From Prevotella sp. S7-1-8 (lineage in GTDB: Bacteria; Bacteroidota; Bacteroidia; Bacteroidales; Bacteroidaceae), in contig NZ_JRNC01000034.1 of the NCBI RefSeq assembly GCF_000758925.1, forward strand, positions 20,369-84,368: a stretch of DNA of 64,000 bases. The letters are read 5' to 3'. The position numbers were made by a program, and so were the translations under genes. Shown here in pieces: positions 17,646 through 26,299 of this stretch; within the stretch, counting starts at the first letter, position 1; each line of letters starts with the position of its first letter. Below the pieces are notes generated by a model. It made no database searches and was not told where the DNA came from. It saw nothing but the letters and a program-made list of their open reading frames with translations.

Positions 17646-17657
17646 CCATAAGGTCAA
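17623..17657 (+). terminator. 15-bp perfect hairpin over the stop codon
   Basis: Arms 17623-17637 and 17643-17657 are exact reverse complements, with a five-base loop. The TAG stop of the preceding frame is in the right arm (17643-17645). Only a short A/T stretch follows, so it is a hairpin terminator of weak or bidirectional type. Confidence 0.6.
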
Positions 17658-17766
17658 AACATTTTCAACCACTATTTATTTCGCAATTCATACCTATATT
17701 CTTGCCATGAGCGTTTTTTTATTCAAAATTGAACTGTATTAAATACAACGTTCAGATTATTCTTCG

Positions 17767-17774
17767 TATATTTG
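17767..17774 (+). promoter_or_regulatory. -7 box of uvrA
   Basis: TATATTTG at 17767-17774. Transcription would begin near 17781, just past the first ATG at 17779, so the ATG at 17803 is the better start. Confidence 0.5.
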
Positions 17775-17802
17775 TACGATGTACGTGAGCAGTATTTTTA
17801 AC

Positions 17803-20658
17803 ATGGAAGACAAATATATCGAGATAAAAGGAGCGAGGGTAAACAACCTGAAAAACATTAGTCTGCGCATTCCACGCGACAAATTCATAGCCATCACAGG
17901 CCTGTCAGGGTCTGGCAAGTCTTCGCTTGCCTTTGACACTCTCTACGCCGAGGGCCAACGCCGCTATGTCGAGAGCCTCTCAAGCTACGCGCGCCAATTC
18001 CTTGGACGCATGAGCAAACCAGAGTGCGACTACATCAAAGGCCTTCCCCCCGCCATTGCCATAGAGCAGAAAGTAATCGCGCGCAACCCCCGATCCACCG
18101 TAGGAACCTCCACGGAGATTTACGAATACCTGCGTTTTCTGTACGCACGCATAGGTCGAACATTCTCTCCCATATCCGGACAAGAAGTGAAAAAACACTC
18201 CACAGATAGCGTGATACAACAGGTATTGCAATATTCAGATGGCACCAAGTACATGGTTTTGGCGCCTTTGCGCATCATGGAAGGCCGCACCATAAAAAAG
18301 CAATTGGAAATGAGCTTGCAGGGAGGGTACACGCGAATAATGATCGATGACGAGGTAATGCTTATCGAAGACGCAATCACAAACAGTCAATTCGCCAAGA
18401 ATAACAAAAACGACAGCTCCTTGTTCCTTGTAGTTGACCGTTTGAGCGTGTCACGAGAACATGACGCCTTGACCCGTCTCGCCGACTCAATCGAGACAGC
18501 CATGTATGAGGGTCATGGCGCCTGCAGGCTGGTGTTCCCTCCCTCCAACATTCATTACGATTTCTCCTCGCGCTTTGAGGCCGACGGCATCAAATTTGAA
18601 GAGCCCAGTGACAATATGTTCTCTTTCAACTCTCCCCTTGGGGCTTGCCCCACCTGCGAAGGCTTTGGCAGTGTCATTGGCATAGACGAGAAACTCGTCA
18701 TTCCAAACTCAACGCTCTCCGTCTATGACGGATGCGTGCAGTGTTGGCATGGCGATAAAATGGGCAAATGGCAAGAGGAATTCTGCCGACGCGCCCAAAA
18801 GGACGAGTTTCCCATTTTCAAACCATACATGGACCTATCCACCAAGGAGAGAGACATGCTGTGGCATGGTCTGCCCAGCGACTTGAAAAAGAATGGCGAA
18901 CGGCGAGCGGACAGCGTGTGCATAGACTCTTTTTTCCAAATGGTAAAAGAAAACCAATACAAGATACAGTATCGTGTGATGATGAGTCGCTACCGTGGCA
19001 AAACCATCTGCCCAGACTGCAAGGGAACCCGCCTGAAAAAAGAGGCACAATGGGTAAAGATAGGTGGGCGCGCCATCACGGATCTTACCCAAATGCCAGT
19101 GTCCGACCTTGCCAAATGGTTCGAGCGGCTTGAGCTTAACGAGCACGAGCGAGCGGTGAGCGAGCGGCTGACGACCGAGATCAGGTCACGACTCAAATTT
19201 TTGTGCGAGGTAGGCTTGGGCTACCTCACCCTCGGCCGATTGAGCAATTCCCTGTCAGGCGGAGAAAGCCAGCGCATCAACCTTACCACTTCGCTTGGGT
19301 CATCGCTCGTGGGCAGCCTATACATTCTCGACGAGCCGAGCATAGGCCTACACAGTGCCGACACCCACCGTCTCATCCAAGTGCTGCGCGAGCTTCAGGC
19401 CATTGGCAACACCGTCATCGTGGTGGAACACGACGAGGAGATCATGCGAGCGGCCGACTGGCTCATCGACATAGGCCCGGACGCAGGCAGCCACGGCGGA
19501 GAGATAGTATACGAGGGAAAAGTGCCCGACAACACCGCGAGCGCCAACACCCCAGCCAGCCGCGACCTCTTGAAGAAATACCCACGCAGCCATACCGTGC
19601 GCTACCTCACAGGGGCCGAGCGTATACCCGTTCCCCAAAGCCGCCGTGCGTGGAACCTATCCATCAAGCTCAACGGCTGTCGCATGAACAACCTGCGAGG
19701 CATAGACGCACGAATACCCCTCAATGTCATGACGGTTATCACGGGCATGTCCGGCTCGGGCAAATCCACACTCGTCAAGGGCATACTCTACCCGGCCATC
19801 AAGCGTCGGCTCAACGAGGTGTGCGACGCCCCGGGCGAGTTCCTCTCGCTCGATGGAGACTGGAGCCACATACGCCATATAGAGTACGTAGACCAAAATC
19901 CCATTGGCAAAAGCACACGTTCCAACCCCGCCACTTATATCAAAGCGTACGATGCCATACGCCAACTCTTCGCCGAGCAACCCCTGGCCAAGCAGCTCAA
20001 CCTCACAGCGCAGCATTTCTCATTCAACACCGACGGAGGTCGCTGCGAAGAGTGCAAGGGGGCAGGCGTCATCACGGTGGAAATGCAATTCATGGCAGAC
20101 CTCGTGCTCCAATGCGAGGAATGCCATGGCCAACGATTCAAACAAGAGGTGCTCGACGTGCGTTTCGAGGACAAGAATATAAACGACGTGCTCAACATGA
20201 CAGTAGCCGAGGCAATAGACTTTTTCGGCTCGCATGGGCAGAATAGCATAGTCAACCGCCTCAAGCCACTGCAAGACGTGGGATTGGGCTACATCAAATT
20301 GGGGCAAAACTCGTCTACACTGTCGGGCGGTGAGAACCAACGCGTCAAATTAGCCTACTTCATTGGCCAGGAGAAACAAGAGCCCACCATGTTCATCTTC
20401 GATGAGCCTACCACCGGACTGCACTACCATGACATCACGCGCCTGCTCCAAGCCTTCGACGCCCTCATAGACAGGGGGCACAGTATCGTCATCATTGAAC
20501 ACAACCTCGAGGTTGTCAAGTCGGCCGACTGGGTCATAGACCTTGGACCGGGTGGTGGCAACGCGGGTGGCAACATCGTGTGCGCTGGCACCCCTGAAGA
20601 TATAGCCGCTTGCGAAAGCAGCCTCACGGGGCGTTTTCTCAAAGACAAACTGGCATGA
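17803..20658 (+). CDS. uvrA: Excinuclease ABC subunit A
   Basis: DNA-damage recognition ATPase of nucleotide excision repair, acting with UvrB. From ATG 17803 it has 951 residues, the usual size. Two ABC modules are plain: Walker A GLSGSGKSS near 33 and GMSGSGKST near 648, signature motifs SLSGGESQRINL and TLSGGENQRVKL. The zinc modules are complete: CPTC near 282 and CPDC near 403 in the first half, CEEC near 748 and CEEC near 772 in the second. The start is set by the -7 box at 17767-17774, which leaves the ATG at 17779 at or before the transcript start. Its stop overlaps the start of the next gene (ATGA). Confidence 0.97.
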   Translation: MEDKYIEIKGARVNNLKNISLRIPRDKFIAITGLSGSGKSSLAFDTLYAEGQRRYVESLSSYARQFLGRMSKPECDYIKGLPPAIAIEQKVIARNPRSTVGTSTEIYEYLRFLYARIGRTFSPISGQEVKKHSTDSVIQQVLQYSDGTKYMVLAPLRIMEGRTIKKQLEMSLQGGYTRIMIDDEVMLIEDAITNSQFAKNNKNDSSLFLVVDRLSVSREHDALTRLADSIETAMYEGHGACRLVFPPSNIHYDFSSRFEADGIKFEEPSDNMFSFNSPLGACPTCEGFGSVIGIDEKLVIPNSTLSVYDGCVQCWHGDKMGKWQEEFCRRAQKDEFPIFKPYMDLSTKERDMLWHGLPSDLKKNGERRADSVCIDSFFQMVKENQYKIQYRVMMSRYRGKTICPDCKGTRLKKEAQWVKIGGRAITDLTQMPVSDLAKWFERLELNEHERAVSERLTTEIRSRLKFLCEVGLGYLTLGRLSNSLSGGESQRINLTTSLGSSLVGSLYILDEPSIGLHSADTHRLIQVLRELQAIGNTVIVVEHDEEIMRAADWLIDIGPDAGSHGGEIVYEGKVPDNTASANTPASRDLLKKYPRSHTVRYLTGAERIPVPQSRRAWNLSIKLNGCRMNNLRGIDARIPLNVMTVITGMSGSGKSTLVKGILYPAIKRRLNEVCDAPGEFLSLDGDWSHIRHIEYVDQNPIGKSTRSNPATYIKAYDAIRQLFAEQPLAKQLNLTAQHFSFNTDGGRCEECKGAGVITVEMQFMADLVLQCEECHGQRFKQEVLDVRFEDKNINDVLNMTVAEAIDFFGSHGQNSIVNRLKPLQDVGLGYIKLGQNSSTLSGGENQRVKLAYFIGQEKQEPTMFIFDEPTTGLHYHDITRLLQAFDALIDRGHSIVIIEHNLEVVKSADWVIDLGPGGGNAGGNIVCAGTPEDIAACESSLTGRFLKDKLA

Positions 20659-21584
20659 TTTCCATACTCATTCCCACCCACAACGACGACTGCCTGAATT
20701 TGGCCACAAGTATCGCCCAGCAGGCCTCAGCCATAAAAGGGCTGAGCTGGGAGCTGATAGTGGCAGACGACGCGTCGACGGACGGCACGGTCGTCGAGCG
20801 CAACTCACGCGTCGCCAAGTTACCTAATTGCCATGTATTCCGCCAAGAAACTAACGTGGGGCGAGCCGTCATTCGCAACCTTTTGGCCGAACACGCCAAC
20901 GGCGAATGGCTGCTTTATATTGACGGCGACGGACAAATCATCCTTGACGACTATCTGTTGAGATTTATAAAAGCCTCTCGTCATGCCACCGTATGCTACG
21001 GAGGATACCGCATGATGCCAGGGCCCGAGGGCAATTTGCGATGGCGTTACGAGCGCGCGGCGGCTCCGTCGCTGACGGCCACGCGCCGACAAGCGCACCC
21101 GTACAGGTGCTTCAACATTTCCAACCTGCTCATCAGCAGGAAACTGATACTGGCACACCCCTTGGACAACAGGTTCGTGAACTATGGCTACGAGGATGTC
21201 ATGCTCGGGCGCGACTTGCGCAAGGCTGGCGTGGACGTACTACATATAGATGCGCCCATCGGTTTTTACAACTATGAAGACAACGTGCATTTTGTGGCCA
21301 AGACAGAGGAGGGAGTGCGCACACTGTACCATTTTCGCCATGAATTGACAGAGTATTCGCACCTGCTCCAAGTCGTTGGCAAACTCAACAAGGCTTTCGT
21401 GACGTTATATTTACTTGTGTTTCGATTGCTAAAAAGCAAATGGAGAAAAAACCTTATAGGTCCGTCGCCATCCTTATGGTTGTTCAAATGCTATAAATTG
21501 GGCTATTATCTCAGTCTTTCTCAGCGCGCAGGGGAGCCGACAGCCAAACCTTCCACACGCCGCGAACCAACCTTGCCGAGATGA
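20655..21584 (+). CDS. Family 2 glycosyltransferase
   Basis: GT-A fold enzyme that transfers a sugar from a nucleotide donor. Starting at ATG 20655, which overlaps the uvrA stop, it begins directly with MISILIPTHNDD, the GT2 N terminus. DDASTDGT and the metal-binding DGD (Asp90-Gly-Asp92, in YIDGDGQ) are present; NYGYEDVMLGRDL near 185 carries the ED motif of the acceptor side. 309 residues, no clear membrane helix except a hydrophobic stretch near the C terminus (VTLYLLVFRLL). Acceptor unknown, most likely a surface polysaccharide or lipid-linked sugar. Its 3' end overlaps the convergent lipoprotein gene by 74 bp. Confidence 0.88.
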   Translation: MISILIPTHNDDCLNLATSIAQQASAIKGLSWELIVADDASTDGTVVERNSRVAKLPNCHVFRQETNVGRAVIRNLLAEHANGEWLLYIDGDGQIILDDYLLRFIKASRHATVCYGGYRMMPGPEGNLRWRYERAAAPSLTATRRQAHPYRCFNISNLLISRKLILAHPLDNRFVNYGYEDVMLGRDLRKAGVDVLHIDAPIGFYNYEDNVHFVAKTEEGVRTLYHFRHELTEYSHLLQVVGKLNKAFVTLYLLVFRLLKSKWRKNLIGPSPSLWLFKCYKLGYYLSLSQRAGEPTAKPSTRREPTLPR

Positions 21585-21993
21585 GGTACCGAGCCTTCTC
21601 CACCCACCTGCCAGTTTTTCCTATCGTGTCCATCTCGAGAAAATCGCGCGCCTCCACATCCGCGACGGCCACGCTGTCTCCCTTGTAAAAGCGCATGGAG
21701 TTTATCCTTACAGACGCACCCTCGGGCAAAGCTCTCAGCGTGTCCACGTCGCGCTGGGTCACTTGCGACGCCATATAAGCCAACCAGCGTTCGGAGCCAG
21801 GCGCGCAAAAACGCACGGCCTTGTGATATTGCCAATTGAAATAGGCGGTGGAAAAATCGCTCACCGTATCCCTCAATTGTTTTTCTTGATAATGCTCGCA
21901 CGACGACAGAGCGGCCATGCCTACCAAAAGCGTCAAGACCGTCACCGTCAAAACATGGCATTTTGTTTTCATCGTTTTGTAATTTTTCTTCAT
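21511..21993 (-). CDS. Lipoprotein with NTF2-like fold, unknown function
   Basis: Small (160 residues) lipoprotein. The signal peptide ends in the lipobox ALSSC with the acylated Cys at residue 32; internal ATG codons nearer the hydrophobic core (MKTKCHVL...) would also serve. The mature part (DTVSDFSTAYFNWQYHKAVRFCAPGSERWLAYMASQV, then a string of alternating strands ending in VRGVWKVWLS) looks like an NTF2/SnoaL-type alpha+beta domain, which is a shape-based guess. A parallel open frame from 22003 to 21521 is a shadow of this gene. A -7 box (TATTTTTG, 22071-22078) and a perfect palindrome (22007-22027) lie in front of it. Confidence 0.75.
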   Translation of the reverse strand: MKKNYKTMKTKCHVLTVTVLTLLVGMAALSSCEHYQEKQLRDTVSDFSTAYFNWQYHKAVRFCAPGSERWLAYMASQVTQRDVDTLRALPEGASVRINSMRFYKGDSVAVADVEARDFLEMDTIGKTGRWVEKARYLISARLVRGVWKVWLSAPLRAEKD

Positions 21994-22006
21994 TAGGCCA
22001 CACGCC

Positions 22007-22027
22007 CTGACGCTCGACGAGCGTCAG
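22007..22027. promoter_or_regulatory. 21-bp perfect palindrome in the lipoprotein leader
   Basis: CTGACGCTCG (22007-22016), one central base, CGAGCGTCAG (22018-22027). It sits 13 bases upstream of the lipoprotein start and downstream of its likely transcript start. It could be a dimeric repressor site or an RNA hairpin that masks the start. Confidence 0.55.
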
Positions 22028-22070
22028 CCACGTATCCTCCCATCACTCGAGAGCTATAGATAACTCTCTG

Positions 22071-22078
22071 CAAAAATA
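22071..22078 (-). promoter_or_regulatory. -7 box of the lipoprotein gene
   Basis: TATTTTTG on the minus strand at 22078-22071. No convincing -33 element. Confidence 0.4.
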
Positions 22079-22132
22079 AGGATATTTTCGTGAATGGGAC
22101 ACGCTTTATTCCCTTTTTCACACAATAATGGC

Positions 22133-22140
22133 TACCTTTG
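22133..22140 (+). promoter_or_regulatory. -7 box of the MBL-fold gene
   Basis: TACCTTTG at 22133-22140, 20 bases before the ATG at 22160. It excludes the upstream in-frame start at 22094. Confidence 0.55.
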
Positions 22141-22159
22141 CAACAAAATTTGGACAGCA

Positions 22160-22978
22160 ATGCTTCACTATATATCATTCGGCAGCGGCAGCAGCGGCAA
22201 TTGCAGCTGTCTGTACACCGAGCGCACAAGGCTTCTCATAGACGCGGGACTGGGGACACGCACTTTGAAAAAATGGTTTTGCAACTATAACATCCACCCT
22301 TCTGCCATCGACGGCATACTCGTAACGCACGACCACACTGACCACGCCAAGTCGGCGGGAAGCCTGAGCCACGATTTCGACATACCCGTATACACCACCG
22401 CACAGGTGCACGCCGGCATGGAGAGAAACTGGTGCCTGCGTCGGAAAATAGCATCCGAGCAAGCCCATAACATAGAAAAAGGTGTACCATTCCACATAGG
22501 AGACCTCACCGTCACGGCTTTTGGCGTACCCCACGACAGCGCCGACAATGTGGGCTACTGCGTGGAGCACGAAGACGTAACATTCGTGCTGATGACCGAC
22601 ATAGGCCATGTCACGGAAGATATAAAGCACTATATTTCAAAAGCCAACTACTTGGTGATCGAGGCCGATTACGAAACGGAGATGCTTGACCATGGCCATT
22701 ATCCCGAGCATCTGAAACGACGCATACGCGGCCCATACGGGCACATGAGCAACGACGAGTGCGCGAAAGCCATCATAGACAACGCCACGCCTTGCCTCAG
22801 GCATGTGTGGCTATGCCATCTGAGCAACGAAAACAACCATCCCGACCTTGCGGAGACCACCGTGAGGCAAACACTCCGCGCGCACGGCATCGTTGCCGGA
22901 GACGACCCGGCTGCCGATTTCAAATTGGACGTGCTGCGCCGCAAGACACCATCCCCCATTTTCAACTTGCAGCCCTAA
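22160..22978 (+). CDS. MBL-fold metallohydrolase, YycJ/WalJ-like
   Basis: Metallo-beta-lactamase-fold hydrolase of the group that includes YycJ/WalJ, thought to be a nuclease connected with DNA replication or cell-wall signalling. The ATG at 22160 is chosen because the promoter box at 22133-22140 lies just upstream. The zinc site is intact: THDHTDH with His57, His59, Asp61 and His62, later DIGHVTED and a C-terminal LCHLSNENNH. The N-terminal GSGSSGNCSCL loop is typical of this subgroup. 272 residues, cytoplasmic. Confidence 0.9.
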   Translation: MLHYISFGSGSSGNCSCLYTERTRLLIDAGLGTRTLKKWFCNYNIHPSAIDGILVTHDHTDHAKSAGSLSHDFDIPVYTTAQVHAGMERNWCLRRKIASEQAHNIEKGVPFHIGDLTVTAFGVPHDSADNVGYCVEHEDVTFVLMTDIGHVTEDIKHYISKANYLVIEADYETEMLDHGHYPEHLKRRIRGPYGHMSNDECAKAIIDNATPCLRHVWLCHLSNENNHPDLAETTVRQTLRAHGIVAGDDPAADFKLDVLRRKTPSPIFNLQP

Positions 22979-23188
22979 ACTTGCTCTTTCCTCAGTACGC
23001 TGGCCGGCGAGGACAAGAAAAGCCACGCATCTGTTGATTACGAACTACTGACAGAACGAGTCGTGAGCTTAGCCAACTTCTTTCTATCAGGTAATGAAAA
23101 CAGAAACGTCGAAGTGTTTTTTCAACCTTGTTGCCAAAAGTTTCCGACAAACAAACATTTCATGGTCTCCAAACACGACACCCATCCA

Positions 23189-25411
23189 TCAGAACGGCAT
23201 GCCGACAGCGAAATGAAAACAGAAATCGCGACTGAACTTGGGATATAGCAACGGCCAATGCTCCCTGTGGGTGTCGTAGGCTGGGTTGACGGCTTTCATG
23301 CCCATGTCGAAACGGAGGATGAAGAAATTGAAGTTGAGGCGCAGGCCAAGACCATACCCCACAGCTACCTGCTTGTAAAACTCGTCTATCTTGAACTGTC
23401 CGCCCACCTGCTCAGCATAGTCGCGCAGTGTCCAAACGTTGCCCGCGTCGACAAAAAACGCGCCATTCAACTTCCAAAAGAGATACGTGCGATACTCGGC
23501 ACTCAAGTATAGTTTCATGTCGCCAGTCTGGTTGATAAAGTCTATGCGTCCGTCTGTGCCACGATATTTACCCGGTCCAAGCGATCTCACGCTCCAAGCC
23601 CGCACGCCGTTGGCCCCACCGGCAAAGTAACGCTTCTCAAATGGCAGTATGGAGCTGTTGCCATAAGGCCACGCGAGGCCAAAATCGCCATGAAGCGCCA
23701 ACTCGTTTCGGCTGTCAAACCGTATCAAGTGCGTGTAGTCAAAGTCGAATTTGAGATATTGCGCGTAAGCTATATTGAGAAAAGTGTATTGCCCACGGCG
23801 ATTTTTGCCACTGCCCATGAGGCGCGACAAAACGCTCAGCGCGCCGCCCGCCGTCTCCACATTGGCCCTCAAGGCATCCACGCCATCGCTATACGAGAGG
23901 CCAAAACCAGCCCTCATGATAAACAGATCCTCATAGTTATAACGAAGTATGGCATTGCGGTTGGACGCGTTGTCAAGATAATCGCGCTTGAAAGTATCGC
24001 TTATCCAAGGCATATACACATAGTTGAGATCCGGAAAATCCACCCTGTAGGATATGTTTCGGTGAGGCATGGCCCATCTATAGCGCCAAGCTGACGAAAA
24101 CACCCGGCGGTGAAACTCCGGCCGGTTCTGCAAGTCCCATGTCAACGACAGCTCGGAGGTGGCATTGCTTCGGCGGCGGGCAACGGTGGAAATGAACGGC
24201 GCGATGAACCGGGGAAACTGCAATTTAGTCTCGACGCCGTACTCCTCGTAGTTCTTGTCACGATAGCCCTCCAACCCCGTGATGGCCTCGAAAGCGCCGC
24301 GCAACTCCACGCTGAAAGTCTCGGCGCCACGAAAAATATTCCTGTTCTCATAGCTCAACGAGGCCGCGGCACCCAGGTTGCCGGCCGTATTGGTTCCCTC
24401 AGGCCGAAAAGACACAGACCGAGACTTACCCATGCCAATATTGATGTCAACATCAAGGAGCGACGTGTCTGGCACCTCTTGGAAACGAATATCGGTATAC
24501 CTCACCGCTTTCATACGGCCAAAACGGTTATATGTTTTTTGCAAATCGGTGGCACAGAATAGCGCGCCTCGCTGAATGTACGTGTTGTTCTCAAGCACCC
24601 GCCGACGCAAGGGTAAGACACCGCCGTCGCTATTCTGGAAGTTTATGTTCCTGATGGTGTATCTCGGGTGGAGCGTCTCCACCGAGGACCCATCGGCCTT
24701 AAAGCCCATCAGGTGGAGCGTCAAGCCTATGTCGCGACTGTTTGCCGCGGAGTCTGCTTGGTATTGTATGAAATCTTTGTGAAAACGGTAATAGCCCGAA
24801 TCTTTCAATATCTTGGTGATGCGTTCCCGTTCCTCGTCGAGCCTGTCCACCGTGAAGCGGTCGCCGACGCGAAGCATGCTACCTTTGCTGTTATTTGGCG
24901 TGGCGCGCGCATAATTTCGAAGGATGGCTTTGATACGCTCGTCCTTGATATCATAATCAACCCTGCTGATAAAATAAGGATCGCCAAGATGCAATATGTA
25001 GATGGCTTTAAGCTTCTTGCCGCTGACCTTTGTTCTCAAATCGACGCCAGCGTGCATGAATCCCATATTTCGCAAGGCCGTCCGCAAGTCGTCGACAGAC
25101 CGCGCCGCTTGCTCCGCGTCATACAACACGGGAGCCTCCCCGGCGCGCCTAAGCGCTCGGTTTATCCATTTGGCGCTGTCATTGCCAGCCAACGCGTATG
25201 TGCCAAGCGGAATCTTGAAGAGCGAGAACCATTTAGAATTGGCGTGTTGCCGTATATATGGAGTCAGCGACGATACGTCAACACGCTTGTCATCGCTTTT
25301 GATCTCCACGCTTTCCAACAAATAGCTATTGTCAGGTATGAGCCTCGAGGAGCCGCACGCCGATAACAGGCATACCAAAACGGACAAGTATAAGATATAT
25401 TTTGTCTTCAA
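23189..25411 (-). CDS. TamL-type Omp85 outer-membrane lipoprotein (BamA/TamA family)
   Basis: Outer-membrane assembly protein: N-terminal POTRA domains and a C-terminal 16-strand barrel. I place the start at the TTG at 25411, giving MKTKYILYLSVLVCLLSAC, a perfect lipoprotein signal; no ATG exists upstream, and the -7 box TACCTTTG (25439-25432) covers the alternative GTG. The lipid anchor distinguishes TamL from ordinary TamA. POTRA-like repeats span about residues 30-300; the barrel includes FAGGANGVRAWSVRSLGPG, the Omp85 VRGF-type motif, and the chain ends in Phe, as beta-barrel substrates of BAM do. It is divergent from a TrmH methyltransferase, a neighbourhood common in Bacteroidales. Confidence 0.9.
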   Translation of the reverse strand: MKTKYILYLSVLVCLLSACGSSRLIPDNSYLLESVEIKSDDKRVDVSSLTPYIRQHANSKWFSLFKIPLGTYALAGNDSAKWINRALRRAGEAPVLYDAEQAARSVDDLRTALRNMGFMHAGVDLRTKVSGKKLKAIYILHLGDPYFISRVDYDIKDERIKAILRNYARATPNNSKGSMLRVGDRFTVDRLDEERERITKILKDSGYYRFHKDFIQYQADSAANSRDIGLTLHLMGFKADGSSVETLHPRYTIRNINFQNSDGGVLPLRRRVLENNTYIQRGALFCATDLQKTYNRFGRMKAVRYTDIRFQEVPDTSLLDVDINIGMGKSRSVSFRPEGTNTAGNLGAAASLSYENRNIFRGAETFSVELRGAFEAITGLEGYRDKNYEEYGVETKLQFPRFIAPFISTVARRRSNATSELSLTWDLQNRPEFHRRVFSSAWRYRWAMPHRNISYRVDFPDLNYVYMPWISDTFKRDYLDNASNRNAILRYNYEDLFIMRAGFGLSYSDGVDALRANVETAGGALSVLSRLMGSGKNRRGQYTFLNIAYAQYLKFDFDYTHLIRFDSRNELALHGDFGLAWPYGNSSILPFEKRYFAGGANGVRAWSVRSLGPGKYRGTDGRIDFINQTGDMKLYLSAEYRTYLFWKLNGAFFVDAGNVWTLRDYAEQVGGQFKIDEFYKQVAVGYGLGLRLNFNFFILRFDMGMKAVNPAYDTHREHWPLLYPKFSRDFCFHFAVGMPF

Positions 25412-25431
25412 TGACACGACTTTTAAAGTCA

Positions 25432-25439
25432 CAAAGGTA
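25432..25439 (-). promoter_or_regulatory. -7 box of tamL
   Basis: TACCTTTG on the minus strand. It puts transcript start near 25425, so the leader before the TTG start is very short. Confidence 0.5.
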
Positions 25440-25504
25440 ATAGTTTTTGTCCACAGATAGCATCTATTAACATAGATTTTTCCACGTCTTACAAAAGTAT
25501 TAGG

Positions 25505-25512
25505 TATCTTTG
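25505..25512 (+). promoter_or_regulatory. -7 box of trmH, abutting the start codon
   Basis: TATCTTTG ends four bases before the ATG at 25517, so the transcript should begin on or beside the start codon. Confidence 0.55.
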
Positions 25513-25516
25513 CAAT

Positions 25517-26296
25517 ATGATAAGCAAGGCTGTCATCAAATACGTGCGCTCGTTAGAGCTGAAAAAAAACAGGCTGCGCGAGGGGCTCTTCGTGGCCGAG
25601 GGTCCCAAGGTGGTGGGCGACATCGGCATGGCGACCGCCCCCACAATGATCATCGCCACGGCCGAATGGTTAACCAAACATCCTGACGCACGCGAGAAAT
25701 GGCCTCGTGCCGAACTGCTTGAGGCGAGCGAGACGGAGCTGAGCAAGGTGTCGCTCATGCGACACCCACAGCAAATCGTCGGCGTGTTTGGCATGTTTGA
25801 CCAAGAAGACAGCGAGCCATGTGGCAGGCTTCCAAACTCAGAATTGTGCTTGGCGCTCGACGACATACAAGACCCCGGAAACCTCGGCACCATCATCCGG
25901 GTGGCTGATTGGTTTGGCATTGGGCATATTTTCTGCTCAAAGGACACGGCCGACATGTACAACCCTAAGGTGGTACAAGCCACCATGGGCAGCATAGCCC
26001 GCGTGAGACTGCGATACACAGACCTCAAGCAGCTCATTGGCGCCCTGCCACCAAGCACGCCGGTCTATGGCACCACTCTCGACGGCCATGACATTTACGA
26101 CGAAGACTTGCAACCACGAGGGCTCATCGTCATGGGCAACGAGGGTAAAGGCATATCCCCCGAAATACGAAAAATGGTGAGCGGGCGTCTCCTCATACCA
26201 AATTATCCAATAGGCAGGCAAACGGCGGAAAGCCTCAACGTGGCCATTGCCACGGCCATTGTTTGCGCCGAGTTCAGAAGAAGAAAAACATTATAA
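25517..26296 (+). CDS. TrmH-family RNA methyltransferase (SpoU)
   Basis: SAM-dependent 2'-O-methyltransferase of rRNA or tRNA with the trefoil-knot SPOUT fold. The N-terminal substrate-binding domain begins at once (SKAVIKYVRSLELKKNRLREGLFVAEGPKVV), so the ATG at 25517 is needed. SPOUT motifs: LALDDIQDPGNLGTIIRVADWFG (motif 1), IVMGNEGKGISPEI (motif 2) and IPNYPIGRQTAESLNVAIATAIV (motif 3). 259 residues. The promoter box is so close that the message is probably leaderless. The next gene starts three bases after its stop. Confidence 0.93.
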   Translation: MISKAVIKYVRSLELKKNRLREGLFVAEGPKVVGDIGMATAPTMIIATAEWLTKHPDAREKWPRAELLEASETELSKVSLMRHPQQIVGVFGMFDQEDSEPCGRLPNSELCLALDDIQDPGNLGTIIRVADWFGIGHIFCSKDTADMYNPKVVQATMGSIARVRLRYTDLKQLIGALPPSTPVYGTTLDGHDIYDEDLQPRGLIVMGNEGKGISPEIRKMVSGRLLIPNYPIGRQTAESLNVAIATAIVCAEFRRRKTL

Positions 26297-26299
26297 GAT

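Noticed and set aside
21521..22003. Alternative 160-codon minus-strand frame over the lipoprotein gene
   Set aside because: Lacks a signal peptide and any sensible fold; the frame at 21511-21993 has a clear lipobox.
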